Of a stretch of DNA of 64,000 nucleotides, positions 16,751 to 26,053 are shown in pieces. Source of the stretch: Furfurilactobacillus curtus (GTDB taxonomy: Bacteria; Bacillota; Bacilli; Lactobacillales; Lactobacillaceae); contig NZ_BQXO01000003.1 in NCBI RefSeq assembly GCF_045862785.1, positions 124,001 through 188,000 on the forward strand, in the 5' to 3' direction. The position numbers and the translations under genes were made by a program. How positions within the stretch are numbered: the stretch's first letter is position 1; each line of letters starts with the position of its first letter. The notes below the pieces were generated by a model. It made no database searches and was not told the DNA's origin. It saw only the letters and a list, made by a program, of their open reading frames with translations.

Positions 16751-17716
16751 CTATTCCAATGCTGCCTGCCCACCAGTGATTTCAGTGATCTCAGTAGTAA
16801 TTGCACTTTGACGTGCACGGTTATATTGAAGACTAAGATTACCGATTAGGTCATGAGCATTATCCGAGGCAGTTTGCATCGCAGTCGCACTTGACGCATG
16901 CTCCGAAGTTTTACCGTCCAGAATAGCTCCATAGACGAGGCTTTCGGCATACTGTGGTAAGACCACCTGCAAAATTTCTTCAGCGGATGGTTCTAACTCA
17001 TATTCCGGAGTAATGTTAATTCCTGCTGCCGCGGCTTTTGCAGAACCACTCTCATCGCCGTCTGGTTTTGTATCTATAACCGTGTCACTAGTGATTGGTA
17101 ACATTCGTGTGGAACGAAAACGTGATGTCAGTCGGTTAACAAAATGACTATAACAAACATATAACTCATCAAAGACGCCATTGTTATACATTGCCACCAC
17201 AGTTTTCACGATTTCTCTAATTTCAACAAATGTTGGGACATCACTGACACCACGATATTCATAAGCCACGTTTAAACCACGCTTTTTATAAAAGTCAGCG
17301 CCAGTGCCACCAATAGCTAAGACAACATAATCGTTCTGACTACCACCATGTTGGTGCATAAAGTCATTCGTAGATTTAATGATATTACTATTATAACTGC
17401 CAACTAGGCCGCGATCTGAAGTAACGACTAACAAGCCAGTTTTTTTAACTGGGCGTTGTGTCATTAAACCACTAGCAGGTACATCATCATTGGAACTAGT
17501 ACTGGGCGTCGAAACGGACCCACTATCTAGTAAATGAGAAGCAGCAAGGTGAGTCACAACGCTTTCAACCTTTGCTGCATAAATTTGATACCCACTCGTA
17601 TGGTGTTGGATCTGACTAAGCTTAGAGGTTGAGACCATCTGCATCGCTGTTGTGATTTGAGCCGTTTTTTGCGTCGAACTAATCCGGCGTTTCACTTCGT
17701 TTAGTGCTGCAGGCAT
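16751..17716 (-). CDS. atpG: F1 ATP synthase subunit gamma
   Basis: Central rotor shaft of F1. The N-terminal helix (LNEVKRRISSTQKTAQITTAMQMV, quoted here only in part) with MQMVSTSKL and the C-terminal helix with NLSQ..YNRARQ-type NLSLQYNRARQSAITTEI are the conserved coiled-coil ends. At 321 residues it is slightly long; the extra length is a Ser/Thr/Pro-rich insertion around residues 63-85 (SGSVSTPSTSSNDDV), of a kind seen in some lactobacilli. Genes atpA and atpD flank it on the same strand. Confidence 0.96.
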   Translation of the reverse strand: MPAALNEVKRRISSTQKTAQITTAMQMVSTSKLSQIQHHTSGYQIYAAKVESVVTHLAASHLLDSGSVSTPSTSSNDDVPASGLMTQRPVKKTGLLVVTSDRGLVGSYNSNIIKSTNDFMHQHGGSQNDYVVLAIGGTGADFYKKRGLNVAYEYRGVSDVPTFVEIREIVKTVVAMYNNGVFDELYVCYSHFVNRLTSRFRSTRMLPITSDTVIDTKPDGDESGSAKAAAAGINITPEYELEPSAEEILQVVLPQYAESLVYGAILDGKTSEHASSATAMQTASDNAHDLIGNLSLQYNRARQSAITTEITEITGGQAALE

Positions 17717-17736
17717 TTGCTCACCTTCCTTTCAAC

Positions 17737-19266
17737 CTATTTAGTGGCTTCCGTAGCTGCTTTAGTTGGTTGAAAAGAATCAACAAATGCGGACATTGCA
17801 GCCTTCATATCGTCATCATCTGGTAAATTCCCAGTTGACCGAATGGTATCCAATAAATCAGCATGTTTCGCATCAAAATTATCAAACAGCTCGCTTTGGA
17901 AGCGCGCGATATCCTCAATGGCAATTTTATCAATGTACCCATGCGTCAAGGCATATAAAATGATAACCTGCTTTTCAACAGCTAATGGTGCATGCAATGG
18001 TTGCTTTAGCACCTCAATCGTTCGTTGTCCACGATTCAAACGGTCCTGAGTTGCTTGATCCAAGTCAGAACCAAACTGCGCAAATGAAGCGAGTTCGGCA
18101 TAAGAAGATAAATCAAGCCGTAGTGTCCCAGAAACCTTTTTCATAGCTTTAACTTGAGCATCACCACCAACCCGGGAAACAGAAGTACCCGCGTCAATGG
18201 CTGGTCGAATACCAGAATAAAATGAATCAGAATTCAAGAAAATTTGACCGTCAGTGATAGAAATCACGTTGGTTGGGATATAGGCTGACACATCACCGGC
18301 CTGAGTTTCAATGATTGGCAAAGCTGTCATCGAACCGCCGCCCATTTCATCACTCAATTTGGCTGCTCGTTCGAGCAAACGTGAATGTGTGTAGAAGATA
18401 TCTCCAGGATAGGCCTCACGACCAGGTGGCCGACGAAGAATTAAGGAAAGCTCACGATAAGCGACAGCCTGTTTTGATAGGTCATCATAGATGATTAAGA
18501 CATGTTTACCATTGTACATGAATTCTTCACCCATCGCGGCTCCCGCGTAAGGGGCTAAATAGAGCATTGGTGCAGGTTCTGAAGGCCCTGCAGAAACAAC
18601 AATTGTGTAATCCATCGCCCCAAGTTGCCGAAGCGTCTCTACTTGAGCACGAACGGTTGATTCCTTTTGTCCAATCGCCACATAAACACAAATCATGTTT
18701 TGATCTTTTTGATTAACAATTGTATCAATCGCCAGTGATGTCTTCCCTGTCTTCCGATCGCCAATGATCAATTCACGTTGACCACGACCAATCGGAACCA
18801 AGGCATCAATGGCTTTTATACCAGTCTGTAATGGTTCACTGACAGATTTACGTTGCATAACTCCAGGCGCCTTAAACTCAACAGGACGGGTGTGATCAGT
18901 CTTAATCTCACCTTTTCCGTCAATTGGTTGACCCAAAGAATTTACAACCCGCCCGATTAACGCGTCGCCGACAGGAACTTCCATAATCCGACCAGTCCGT
19001 TTAACGGACGATCCCTCTTGAATCCCGTCATAAGCTCCTAAAATCACGATTCCGACATCGTCAGATTCGAGGTTTTGAACCATTCCGTACACGCCATTTT
19101 CAAATTCGAGCAGTTCACCAGCTAATGCATTATCCAGACCATGAGCACGAGCAACCCCGTCACCGACGTAGGTTACTGTTCCCGTCTCTTCAACGGTCAG
19201 CTCCTCTTGATAGTTCTCAAGCTGTTGTTTAATGAGAGCGCTGATTTCTTCAGCTTTGATGCTCAT
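17737..19266 (-). CDS. atpA: F1 ATP synthase subunit alpha
   Basis: Non-catalytic nucleotide-binding subunit of F1. The 509-residue protein starts MSIKAEEISALIKQQLENY, has GTVTYVGDGVARAHGL (about 27-42), Walker A GDRKTGKTSLAIDTI (about 169-183), VSRVGGDAQVKAMKKV (about 367) and the arginine finger region in the LSLILRRPPGREAYPGDI context (about 280). Standard length. It is 20 bases upstream of atpG and 27 bases downstream of atpH. Confidence 0.98.
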   Translation of the reverse strand: MSIKAEEISALIKQQLENYQEELTVEETGTVTYVGDGVARAHGLDNALAGELLEFENGVYGMVQNLESDDVGIVILGAYDGIQEGSSVKRTGRIMEVPVGDALIGRVVNSLGQPIDGKGEIKTDHTRPVEFKAPGVMQRKSVSEPLQTGIKAIDALVPIGRGQRELIIGDRKTGKTSLAIDTIVNQKDQNMICVYVAIGQKESTVRAQVETLRQLGAMDYTIVVSAGPSEPAPMLYLAPYAGAAMGEEFMYNGKHVLIIYDDLSKQAVAYRELSLILRRPPGREAYPGDIFYTHSRLLERAAKLSDEMGGGSMTALPIIETQAGDVSAYIPTNVISITDGQIFLNSDSFYSGIRPAIDAGTSVSRVGGDAQVKAMKKVSGTLRLDLSSYAELASFAQFGSDLDQATQDRLNRGQRTIEVLKQPLHAPLAVEKQVIILYALTHGYIDKIAIEDIARFQSELFDNFDAKHADLLDTIRSTGNLPDDDDMKAAMSAFVDSFQPTKAATEATK

Positions 19267-19293
19267 GCGGATCTCACCTCTTTACAAAGATTT

Positions 19294-19839
19294 TTAACGC
19301 GTCAACGTTTGTCGCAGACGGTTTAGTTGGTTACGAATTGAGCCATCAATTACCGTATCGTTAGTATTGATAATCACACCACCAATAATGGCAGGATCGA
19401 TAACGACATTCAATCGGACTGTTTTCGCACCAACACGTTTAGCCACGCTGGCCATCAAACGTTGTTGCTGGTTCATATCTAAAGCAACAGCAGTTGTGAC
19501 GTCGGCCGAGACCACTTGATTTTGTTCATCGTAGAGCCGTTTGAACTCATCAATGATTGCGACCGTATCATTCAAGCGGCCGTAGTCAAAAAGCATTTGC
19601 AAAAAATTATGAACAAGGGGACTTGCCCCATCTAGCAAAGGCTTTAAAAGGGCTTCTTTTTCAGGATTCTTCAACCCAGCACCAGTTAAAATCGTGCCAA
19701 GGTTCGGGATGGCTTGAAAAACGCCTTGAATTTGAACGAGCTCGTTATTAATCGACTCTACTTGATGCTGCTCATTAGCCGTATCAAACATTGCTCGGCC
19801 ATAACGACGAGCAACTTGCGATTTAGCGAGTTTGGTCAT
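19294..19839 (-). CDS. atpH: F1 ATP synthase subunit delta
   Basis: Peripheral-stalk subunit linking F1 to subunit b. The 181-residue product begins MTKLAKSQVARRYGRAMFD, which matches the family start; a ten-codon upstream extension is rejected since it would deepen the overlap with atpF. The C-terminal part DVTTAVALDMNQQQRL and IDPAIIGGVIINTNDTVIDGS is the conserved region. It overlaps the end of atpF by 17 bases, indicating coupled translation. Confidence 0.95.
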   Translation of the reverse strand: MTKLAKSQVARRYGRAMFDTANEQHQVESINNELVQIQGVFQAIPNLGTILTGAGLKNPEKEALLKPLLDGASPLVHNFLQMLFDYGRLNDTVAIIDEFKRLYDEQNQVVSADVTTAVALDMNQQQRLMASVAKRVGAKTVRLNVVIDPAIIGGVIINTNDTVIDGSIRNQLNRLRQTLTR

Positions 19840-20347
19840 CTTTTCCCAACCCTTCAATGTAAGAATCAATTAATGCTTTTTGATCATTAGCATCTAACTG
19901 CTTATGAATGATCTTGGAAGCAATCTCAATAGATAAGTCCGCAACATCATTGCGGGCACTTGCTAACGCGTCTTGACGCTGCTGCTCAATATCAGCAGTT
20001 GCCGATTCACGTAGCTGTTGCGCGTCACTTTGAGCTTTAGTAATGATTTGATCACGCTGCTTGCTTCCTGCATCTTTGGCATCAGCCAAAATAGTTGTCG
20101 CCTCTTGATGAGAATTGGCCAACGCATCTTGGCGTTGTGTAGCAAGACTTTCAGCATCTGATCGTGACTTTTCCGCAGCGTCAATATCATTAGCAATTTT
20201 TGTGGCTCGGTCAGACATCATTTTGTTAACCGGTTTCCATGCAAAAATTTTAACTAACCACATTAATAGGACAAAAGCCACCATGTAAAACAGCATGTCA
20301 CCATAATCAAATCCGCTCGCTGACGCCAGTATTAATGGTGAAAACAT
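19823..20347 (-). CDS. atpF: Fo ATP synthase subunit b
   Basis: Peripheral stalk of the ATP synthase. One N-terminal membrane helix (MLFYMVAFVLLMWLVKIF, about 18-35) is followed by a long charged Ala/Gln/Asp-rich coiled coil to the C-terminus. The 174-residue length is normal. It lies 48 bases after atpE. Confidence 0.96.
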   Translation of the reverse strand: MFSPLILASASGFDYGDMLFYMVAFVLLMWLVKIFAWKPVNKMMSDRATKIANDIDAAEKSRSDAESLATQRQDALANSHQEATTILADAKDAGSKQRDQIITKAQSDAQQLRESATADIEQQRQDALASARNDVADLSIEIASKIIHKQLDANDQKALIDSYIEGLGKDDQTR

Positions 20348-20395
20348 CTATTGACACCTCCTCTAGTTAGAATTTGTATGTCTTCACAATTCAAA

Positions 20396-20608
20396 CTACT
20401 TGTTCATAACTAAGAAGGCAATAACGATCGCAATGATTGGCATGGCTTCAATCAAACCAACCCCAATGAACATTGTTCCCCGCAGTTGACCGGACATTTC
20501 AGGCTGACGAGCCATCCCATCCAAAGTCTTTGAAATAACCAGGCCGTCACCGACACCGGCACCAATGGCAGCCGCACCAGCGGCAATTCCAGCAGCAATT
20601 GCACCCAT
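20396..20608 (-). CDS. atpE: Fo ATP synthase subunit c (proteolipid)
   Basis: Subunit of the proton-translocating c-ring. The 70-residue protein has two membrane helices (AAGIAAGAAAIGAGVGDGLV and FIGVGLIEAMPIIAIVIAFL) joined by the polar loop ARQPEMSGQLR. The carboxylate for proton binding is the Glu in GLIEAMP (residue 54 or close). The start MGAIAAGIA has AGGAGG ten bases upstream; the longer open frame upstream overlaps atpB and is not used. Confidence 0.97.
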   Translation of the reverse strand: MGAIAAGIAAGAAAIGAGVGDGLVISKTLDGMARQPEMSGQLRGTMFIGVGLIEAMPIIAIVIAFLVMNK

Positions 20609-20631
20609 AATATTGAATCCTCCTAAGATTT

Positions 20632-21336
20632 TTATTCCTCTACTGTCACTTTTCGAGAAATGTATACCGTGCTTAAGGTTACAAAAACATAGGCTTGGAT
20701 CGCTCCGATAAAGACTGAGAACCCTTGCCAAGCAATCTCGAGTGGTAACGCCACAATCATAGTTGGCAACCCATGTGAGAAAGCCATACTACCGAGTAAC
20801 TTCAGTAGCGTTTCACCAGCGAAGATGTTCCCGTAAAGCCGCAAAGCTAACGTTAACAGGTTCGTGAATTCTTCGATAAGGTTAATCGGCAATAAAGCAG
20901 CAAATGGCTTTAAATACGCATTTGACAGATAACCGCCGAAACCAAACTTCACCACACCCAGAAAGTGCGCTAACGCTAGTGTAACCATTGCCATCGTTAA
21001 CGTAATAACTGGATCTGCAGTTGGGCTACGTACATAATCGACCCCATTAACTCCAACCTGCAAGAATAGACCAAATTCATTGGCAAAAAATACAAATAGG
21101 AACAGCGTAAATGCAAATAACCCTAACTGACCACCGTCACGTCCAGGTAGTTGACCACGAACGATTCCGTTCGTGAAATCAATCACCCATTCCAAGATAT
21201 TTTGTCCACCTGTTGGTTTCAATGTTAATCGTCTAGATAAAAAGAAAACGAAACCAAACACCAATGCGAACGCAATTGTCACTGAAATAATGTTAGCAGT
21301 GTGAAAAGTCAGCCCCAAAAATTGGAAGGAATCCAC
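20632..21336 (-). CDS. atpB: Fo ATP synthase subunit a
   Basis: Membrane subunit providing the proton half-channels. The 234-residue protein contains the essential Arg in LTLALRLYGNIFAGE (about residue 170) and the C-terminal IQAYVFVTLSTVYIS helix. The start codon is GTG, supported by AGAGGTG seven bases upstream. It is the first gene of the operon; no atpI is seen before it. Confidence 0.97.
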   Translation of the reverse strand: MDSFQFLGLTFHTANIISVTIAFALVFGFVFFLSRRLTLKPTGGQNILEWVIDFTNGIVRGQLPGRDGGQLGLFAFTLFLFVFFANEFGLFLQVGVNGVDYVRSPTADPVITLTMAMVTLALAHFLGVVKFGFGGYLSNAYLKPFAALLPINLIEEFTNLLTLALRLYGNIFAGETLLKLLGSMAFSHGLPTMIVALPLEIAWQGFSVFIGAIQAYVFVTLSTVYISRKVTVEE

Positions 21337-21364
21337 TAAATATCACCTCTTTTCGTAACCTTAA

Positions 21365-21392
21365 TATCTAACAATATCGTGAACCAGTCCAA
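21365..21392 (-). promoter_or_regulatory. Possible promoter of the atp operon
   Basis: Minus strand TTGGAC, 16 bases, TAGATA, ending about 30 bases before the atpB GTG. Both hexamers deviate from consensus and the spacing is short, so this is tentative. Confidence 0.4.
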
Positions 21393-21851
21393 CTCTGACC
21401 GAATAGTCCAAAAATTGAGCGTTTGCTGTTCAAAATACAGAGTTATGATACCACCATTGAAAATCAATCGCAAAAGAATTTACACTTCATCAAAGTCCTG
21501 TCATCCTTAGAGCCACAAGTTTCCCATCAATTAGAAAGCGGTTCCATCTGCTTACTGAAAATAATTTACATTTTTCTCTCACGTTCCATTTTTGTTTCAA
21601 AGCGTTGCTCCACTCTAATTCTGCTCTCGTGATTGCATTTTTTAAAACCAATTTAATTGTCCGCTAAAAATATTTTAGCTGATTAAATAACAAGTTAACC
21701 AGCCAATTTTTGATTAATTATTGCATTCTTATTCTGGACCAGCTGAGATCATTCGACAGCCTTAAAATGGCCAATCAGCTGGGTTTAGTGTGTACTGGTA
21801 GCCGCCAAAACTAGTTCAAATTTTCAAAGTCAAACACCACTGGATGAAAAA

Positions 21852-21896
21852 TTAAAAAATCCTTATCTCCGCCTACATTTTGGAGTAAGGATTTTA
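21852..21896 (-). terminator. Terminator after upp
   Basis: Stem AAAATCCTTACTCC pairs with GGAGATAAGGATTTT (one mismatch), followed on the minus strand by further T residues. Located 80-125 bases after the upp stop codon. Confidence 0.85.
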
Positions 21897-21975
21897 TACA
21901 AGATCAACGACTAGTTATGCTATATTTACACATCTTTTATATTCCAGTCACGATTTACTCAAGGATAGCTTAAAG

Positions 21976-22605
21976 TTATTTAGTCCCAAATAAACGATCA
22001 CCTGCGTCACCTAAGCCTGGCACAATATAACCATCTTCATTGAGGCTTTCATCCAAGGCAGCAGTGTAAATATCTACATCCGGGTGTGCTGCTTGTAAAG
22101 CTTTTACACCTTCAGGTGCTGCCACCAAACACATAAATTTAAAATTATTAGCACCACGTTGTTTGAGCGCATCAATTGCCATGATCGCTGAACCACCAGT
22201 AGCCAGCATTGGATCAACGACAAAGATTTGCCGTTGATCAATATCTGCGGGCATTTTTACAAAATATTCCACGGGTTGAAGCGTTTCCTCATCCCGATAC
22301 ATCCCGATATGACCAACTTTGGCTGCCGGAATCAAGTTTAAAAAACCGTCAACCATCCCTAATCCAGCCCGTAAAATTGGCACAATCGCTAATTTTTTAC
22401 CAGCTAATTGCTTTTTAATCGTCGGACCGATCGGCGTCGTCACTTCAACATCTTCCAATGGCATGTCCCGCGACACCTCGTAGGCCATCAACGTTGAGAT
22501 TTCATTGACAACTTCTCGAAAAACCTTCGTGCCTGTCTCTCGATTACGAATAATCGTTAATTTATGCTGAATTAGTGGATGATCAAGAACCTGAAATGTT
22601 CCCAT
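21976..22605 (-). CDS. upp: Uracil phosphoribosyltransferase
   Basis: Pyrimidine salvage enzyme converting uracil and PRPP to UMP. The 209-residue product has the N-terminal LDHPLIQHKLTIIRN, the uracil-site ILRAGLGMVDG (about 78) and the PRPP loop VVDPMLATGGSAIMAIDAL (about 128-146), with the C-terminal YIVPGLGDAGDRLFG typical of the family. It lies between glyA and the atp operon on the same strand, an order shared with other Bacilli, and ends in a strong terminator. Confidence 0.97.
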   Translation of the reverse strand: MGTFQVLDHPLIQHKLTIIRNRETGTKVFREVVNEISTLMAYEVSRDMPLEDVEVTTPIGPTIKKQLAGKKLAIVPILRAGLGMVDGFLNLIPAAKVGHIGMYRDEETLQPVEYFVKMPADIDQRQIFVVDPMLATGGSAIMAIDALKQRGANNFKFMCLVAAPEGVKALQAAHPDVDIYTAALDESLNEDGYIVPGLGDAGDRLFGTK

Positions 22606-22680
22606 GCGGTGCCACGCTCCTTTTATTTTCTGCTCTCAATTTTAGTCGATTTTTGTGGCAAACGCGAGCACAAACGGTAA

Positions 22681-23919
22681 TTAATTCACATTAATTGGAT
22701 GAGCTGCTGTTAAAGCCTGAACCCGCTGCGATACAAATTTCGCAACCACCTCATCTGCAGGATGTTGAATCATTTGCAAAATAAGGGCCGCAACTTCTTC
22801 ACATTCATTTTCATTAAAGCCCCGGGTTGTGATGGCTGGCGTTCCAATCCGTAAACCAGAAGTGACTTGAGGTCCCTCGGGATCATTTGGAATTGCCTCT
22901 TTATTTGTCGTGATTGACACAGCGTCTAGCAGGTCCTGTAAGGCCGCCCCAGTCAATGCTGTGTCCGTCAAATCTAGCGTCATTAAATGGTTGTCAGTCC
23001 CGCCAGTTAGTAGCCGGACATGTTCATCAGCGTTAAAGACCGCCGCCATTGCTTGTGCGTTACGAATGACTTGTTCACCGTAAGTCTTAAATTCTGGCTG
23101 TAATGCTTCACCCAAAGCAGCTGCTTTACCGGCAATCACATGTTCCAGTGGACCACCTTGTGTTCCCGGAAAAACGGCCGAATTGAGCTTTTTGGCATAT
23201 TGAGCTTTGGCAAGAATCATACCGCCCCGCGGGCCACGCAATGTTTTGTGGGTCGTGGTAGTCACAACATCAGCATATGGAACTGGGCTTGGATGCAGGC
23301 CAACGGCGACAAGACCGGCAATATGGGCCATATCAACCATCAACTTGGCCCCCACCGAATCGGCAATTTCACGAAAGGCTTTAAAATCAATTGTGCGACT
23401 GTACGCGGAGGCGCCTGCCACGATCAATTGTGGCTGTACCTCTTGAGCTTGCTCACGGATTGCCTCATAATTCAGTCGCTGTGTCTTGGGATCAACATGA
23501 TAGGGATAAAAGGTGTAAGTTTTTCCGCTAAAGTTAACCTTCGAACCATGGGTCAAGTGACCACCATCATCCAGCGCCATCCCCATGACGACATCTCCAG
23601 GTTTTATCAAAGCGCTATAAGCTGCCATGTTAGCTTGAGAACCGGAATGTGGTTGCACATTGGCATATTCAGCACCAAACAGTGTTTTCGCTCGATCAAT
23701 CGCGAGTTGCTCGACCACATCAATATATTCACAGCCACCGTAATAACGGCGTCCTGGGTAACCTTCGGCATATTTATTGGTTAATACTGAACCTTGAGCT
23801 GCACGAACCGCATCTGAAGCAATATTCTCTGAAGCAATTAGTTCAATCGTTCCTTGTTGCCGCTGGCCCTCATGTTCAATGGCTTGCCACAGTTCTGGAT
23901 CTGTTGTTTGATAACTCAT
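22681..23919 (-). CDS. glyA: Serine hydroxymethyltransferase
   Basis: PLP enzyme interconverting serine and glycine and charging tetrahydrofolate with a one-carbon unit. The 412-residue protein has IELIASENIAS (about 25), NVQPHSGSQANMAAY, the PLP lysine in VVTTTTHKTLRGPRGG (about 225) and VFPGTQGGPLEH. GAGGAGG precedes the ATG. Length is standard. A long plus-strand open frame overlaps it but has no ribosome binding site and is a shadow. Confidence 0.97.
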   Translation of the reverse strand: MSYQTTDPELWQAIEHEGQRQQGTIELIASENIASDAVRAAQGSVLTNKYAEGYPGRRYYGGCEYIDVVEQLAIDRAKTLFGAEYANVQPHSGSQANMAAYSALIKPGDVVMGMALDDGGHLTHGSKVNFSGKTYTFYPYHVDPKTQRLNYEAIREQAQEVQPQLIVAGASAYSRTIDFKAFREIADSVGAKLMVDMAHIAGLVAVGLHPSPVPYADVVTTTTHKTLRGPRGGMILAKAQYAKKLNSAVFPGTQGGPLEHVIAGKAAALGEALQPEFKTYGEQVIRNAQAMAAVFNADEHVRLLTGGTDNHLMTLDLTDTALTGAALQDLLDAVSITTNKEAIPNDPEGPQVTSGLRIGTPAITTRGFNENECEEVAALILQMIQHPADEVVAKFVSQRVQALTAAHPINVN

Positions 23920-24044
23920 GGTCAGTTCCTCCTCAAAACAATCATCGAAATCTATTGCCTCATTTTACCGCACTGAACTTTGAAGAGGCAATTTTATCTC
24001 AATAATCAGCAGCACCTTGAACGTATGAACGCCCTGTTTAGAGA

Positions 24045-24080
24045 CAAAAAAAGAACCTAGCCACATGTGTTGCTGGGTTC
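24045..24080 (-). terminator. Terminator after the sua5 gene
   Basis: Minus strand hairpin GAACCCAGC...GGCTAGGTTC (one mismatch) followed by seven T residues, about 60 bases after the sua5-like stop codon and before glyA. Confidence 0.82.
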
Positions 24081-24141
24081 GAGTAAATATGAATTGAATT
24101 TATTCATCACCAGCGATATTTTGCGCTAACGTTTGAATCGA

Positions 24142-25158
24142 CTAAGGTTCAAAGAAGACATTTCCCGCTGACTTTTTTAATCGGTTCATGTACGCGAGGC
24201 CAAGATTTTTTGGCGTAAAGCCTTCAGCCAAAATGTAATGAATTGTTGGCTCATCATCAAAATGTCTCAAACCGGCAAATAATAAATGGCTAGCCGACGT
24301 TACATCCTTACCTAGTGAAAAAACTTCTACATTGCTCGGCAAGGTCAGATCGGTCAGTCGCCCCGTCGTTGCCATCACCCCAACTTTGCTCGATTGTTTT
24401 TTTGCCCACTTTAGGGCCGCCGACCAATCCTCATCATTCACGATTTCCACCTGAGCAGCTGGGGCATAATGCTTATACTTCATCCCCGGTGCCTTAGGCG
24501 TTTCCTTAATCCCAACCTGATGAACCTCCGTTGCCACCGGTGTATGAATCACCGCTTCGATCTGTGCGGCGGTCACTGCCCCAGGTCGTAAAATAGCTGG
24601 TTGTGACGTTGACATATCAAGTACCGTCGACTCCACACCAACTTTAGTCGCACCATCGTCAAGAATCCCCGCAATCTTACCATGGAGATCATGATAAACA
24701 TGTTGGGCAGTAGTCGGACTAGGTTTCCCGGAGGTGTTCGCCGATGGACCAACAATTGGATGCCCGAACGTCTTAATCAAAGCTAATGTAGTTTCATTTG
24801 CCGGAAAACGAAATGCCGCCGTTGTTAAACCACCAGTAACCGTTTTTGAAAGAACATTAGGTTTTAGGTTAAAAATCATGGTCAAGGAACCCGGCCAAAA
24901 AGTTGCCATTAATTGCTGAGCCCCTTCAGATAATGGTTCAACTAGCCGTTTGACGGTTTCGATATCTGCCACATGTACAATTAGGGGATTGTCACTTGGT
25001 CGCCCCTTCGCCGCGTACACCTTTTTAACTGCTGCTTCATTCAATGCATCGGCCCCTAAACCATAAACGGTCTCTGTTGGAAAAGCCACCAACTCGCCCT
25101 TAGCCAAGGCTGAAGCAGCTTGATCAATTTCGGCCGTCGAAAAAATTTGTGTTTTCAT
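24142..25158 (-). CDS. L-threonylcarbamoyladenylate synthase (Sua5/YrdC/YwlC)
   Basis: Makes threonylcarbamoyl-AMP for t6A modification of tRNAs reading ANN codons. The 338-residue product has the N-terminal YrdC domain with FPTETVYGLGADA (about 26-38), KGRPSDNPL and VGPSANTSGKPSPT (about 136), and the C-terminal Sua5 domain after the linker APGMKYKHYAPAA (about 220). The two-domain length distinguishes Sua5 from TsaC. It follows prmC by about 37 bases, in the prfA-prmC-sua5 order common in Firmicutes. Confidence 0.94.
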   Translation of the reverse strand: MKTQIFSTAEIDQAASALAKGELVAFPTETVYGLGADALNEAAVKKVYAAKGRPSDNPLIVHVADIETVKRLVEPLSEGAQQLMATFWPGSLTMIFNLKPNVLSKTVTGGLTTAAFRFPANETTLALIKTFGHPIVGPSANTSGKPSPTTAQHVYHDLHGKIAGILDDGATKVGVESTVLDMSTSQPAILRPGAVTAAQIEAVIHTPVATEVHQVGIKETPKAPGMKYKHYAPAAQVEIVNDEDWSAALKWAKKQSSKVGVMATTGRLTDLTLPSNVEVFSLGKDVTSASHLLFAGLRHFDDEPTIHYILAEGFTPKNLGLAYMNRLKKSAGNVFFEP

Positions 25159-25195
25159 GCTAGTTATCCCCTTTTACTCAAATTAACTCGATTCT

Positions 25196-26053
25196 TCAAA
25201 GTCGAACCCGAATCATCCGATCATGTCCCGTCACATCTTGTTTCAAGGATACGTCCGCTTGTGGGATGGCATTTTTCATTAACGCCACTACCGCCGGACC
25301 CTGCGCAAAACCAATTTCAAAATAGGCTGCGCCATTGGGAGACAAGTGATCAACCAATTGAGCAGCGATCCGTTCATAAATGGCTAAACCATCATGAGCA
25401 GCGAACAATGCCTCATGCGGTTCATAATTTAGGACACTCTCATCCATCAATGATTGTTCACGCTGACTGATATATGGCGGATTACTAATGACTAGGTCAA
25501 AGGATTGCTCGTTCACTGGAGTGAAGAGATCGCCCACCCCCCAGTTGAGCTTCGTATTTAACGCCAACGCGTTGTGTTGTGCAACGGCAACAGCGGCTGC
25601 ACTGATATCGGTAGCAGTTAACTGCCACTGCGGCCGTTCCAGTGCTAACGTAATCGCTAACGCGCCGCTACCAGTCCCAATATCAAGCACCCGTTTTAGG
25701 GAAACTTTTCCCCAATCGCTGAGCACCCAGTCAATTAACTCTTCTGTTTCAGGACGAGGAATTAGTACGGCTGGAGTAACCTGAAATGGTCGTCCATAAA
25801 AAGTAGCCTTACCTACCACATATTGTTCAGGCTCACCTGCTACGATCCGGTTAACCGCTTGTTGATAAGCTGTCCACTGTGTCGTTGTTAAAGTATCACG
25901 CAACGATAGGAGCAGTTTGGTGCGTGACCACCCAAAAAGATCTGACATAATCACTTCGGGCAACTGTCCCACATCCTCAATTGACTTATTCGTGACAGCT
26001 TTAAAACACGAAAAAGCCCACTGCTGGGCTTCGATCACAGTTGGATTAGCCAT
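25196..26053 (-). CDS. prmC: Release factor glutamine methyltransferase
   Basis: SAM-dependent enzyme that methylates the Gln of the GGQ motif in release factors. The 285-residue product has an N-terminal helical domain, PRPETEELIDWVL (about 98), SAM-binding LDIGTGSGALAITLA (about 121-135) and the catalytic NPPYIS (about 190). It overlaps the end of prfA, the gene for its substrate, by eight bases, which supports both assignments. Confidence 0.95.
   Translation of the reverse strand: MANPTVIEAQQWAFSCFKAVTNKSIEDVGQLPEVIMSDLFGWSRTKLLLSLRDTLTTTQWTAYQQAVNRIVAGEPEQYVVGKATFYGRPFQVTPAVLIPRPETEELIDWVLSDWGKVSLKRVLDIGTGSGALAITLALERPQWQLTATDISAAAVAVAQHNALALNTKLNWGVGDLFTPVNEQSFDLVISNPPYISQREQSLMDESVLNYEPHEALFAAHDGLAIYERIAAQLVDHLSPNGAAYFEIGFAQGPAVVALMKNAIPQADVSLKQDVTGHDRMIRVRL

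Larger units (their letters stand above)
21337..21975. other. Intergenic region between upp and the atp operon
   Basis: About 640 bases with no gene I can support. It contains a possible atp promoter (21365-21392), a CCAGCTGA/TCAGCTGG inverted repeat at 21739-21782 with a 28-base loop, and the upp terminator (21852-21896). Short open frames here lack ribosome binding sites and have no recognisable product. Confidence 0.65.

Noticed and set aside
23140..23784. 214-codon plus-strand open frame
   Set aside because: It lies entirely antisense to glyA, whose motifs are intact, has no ribosome binding site and low-complexity composition; a shadow frame.
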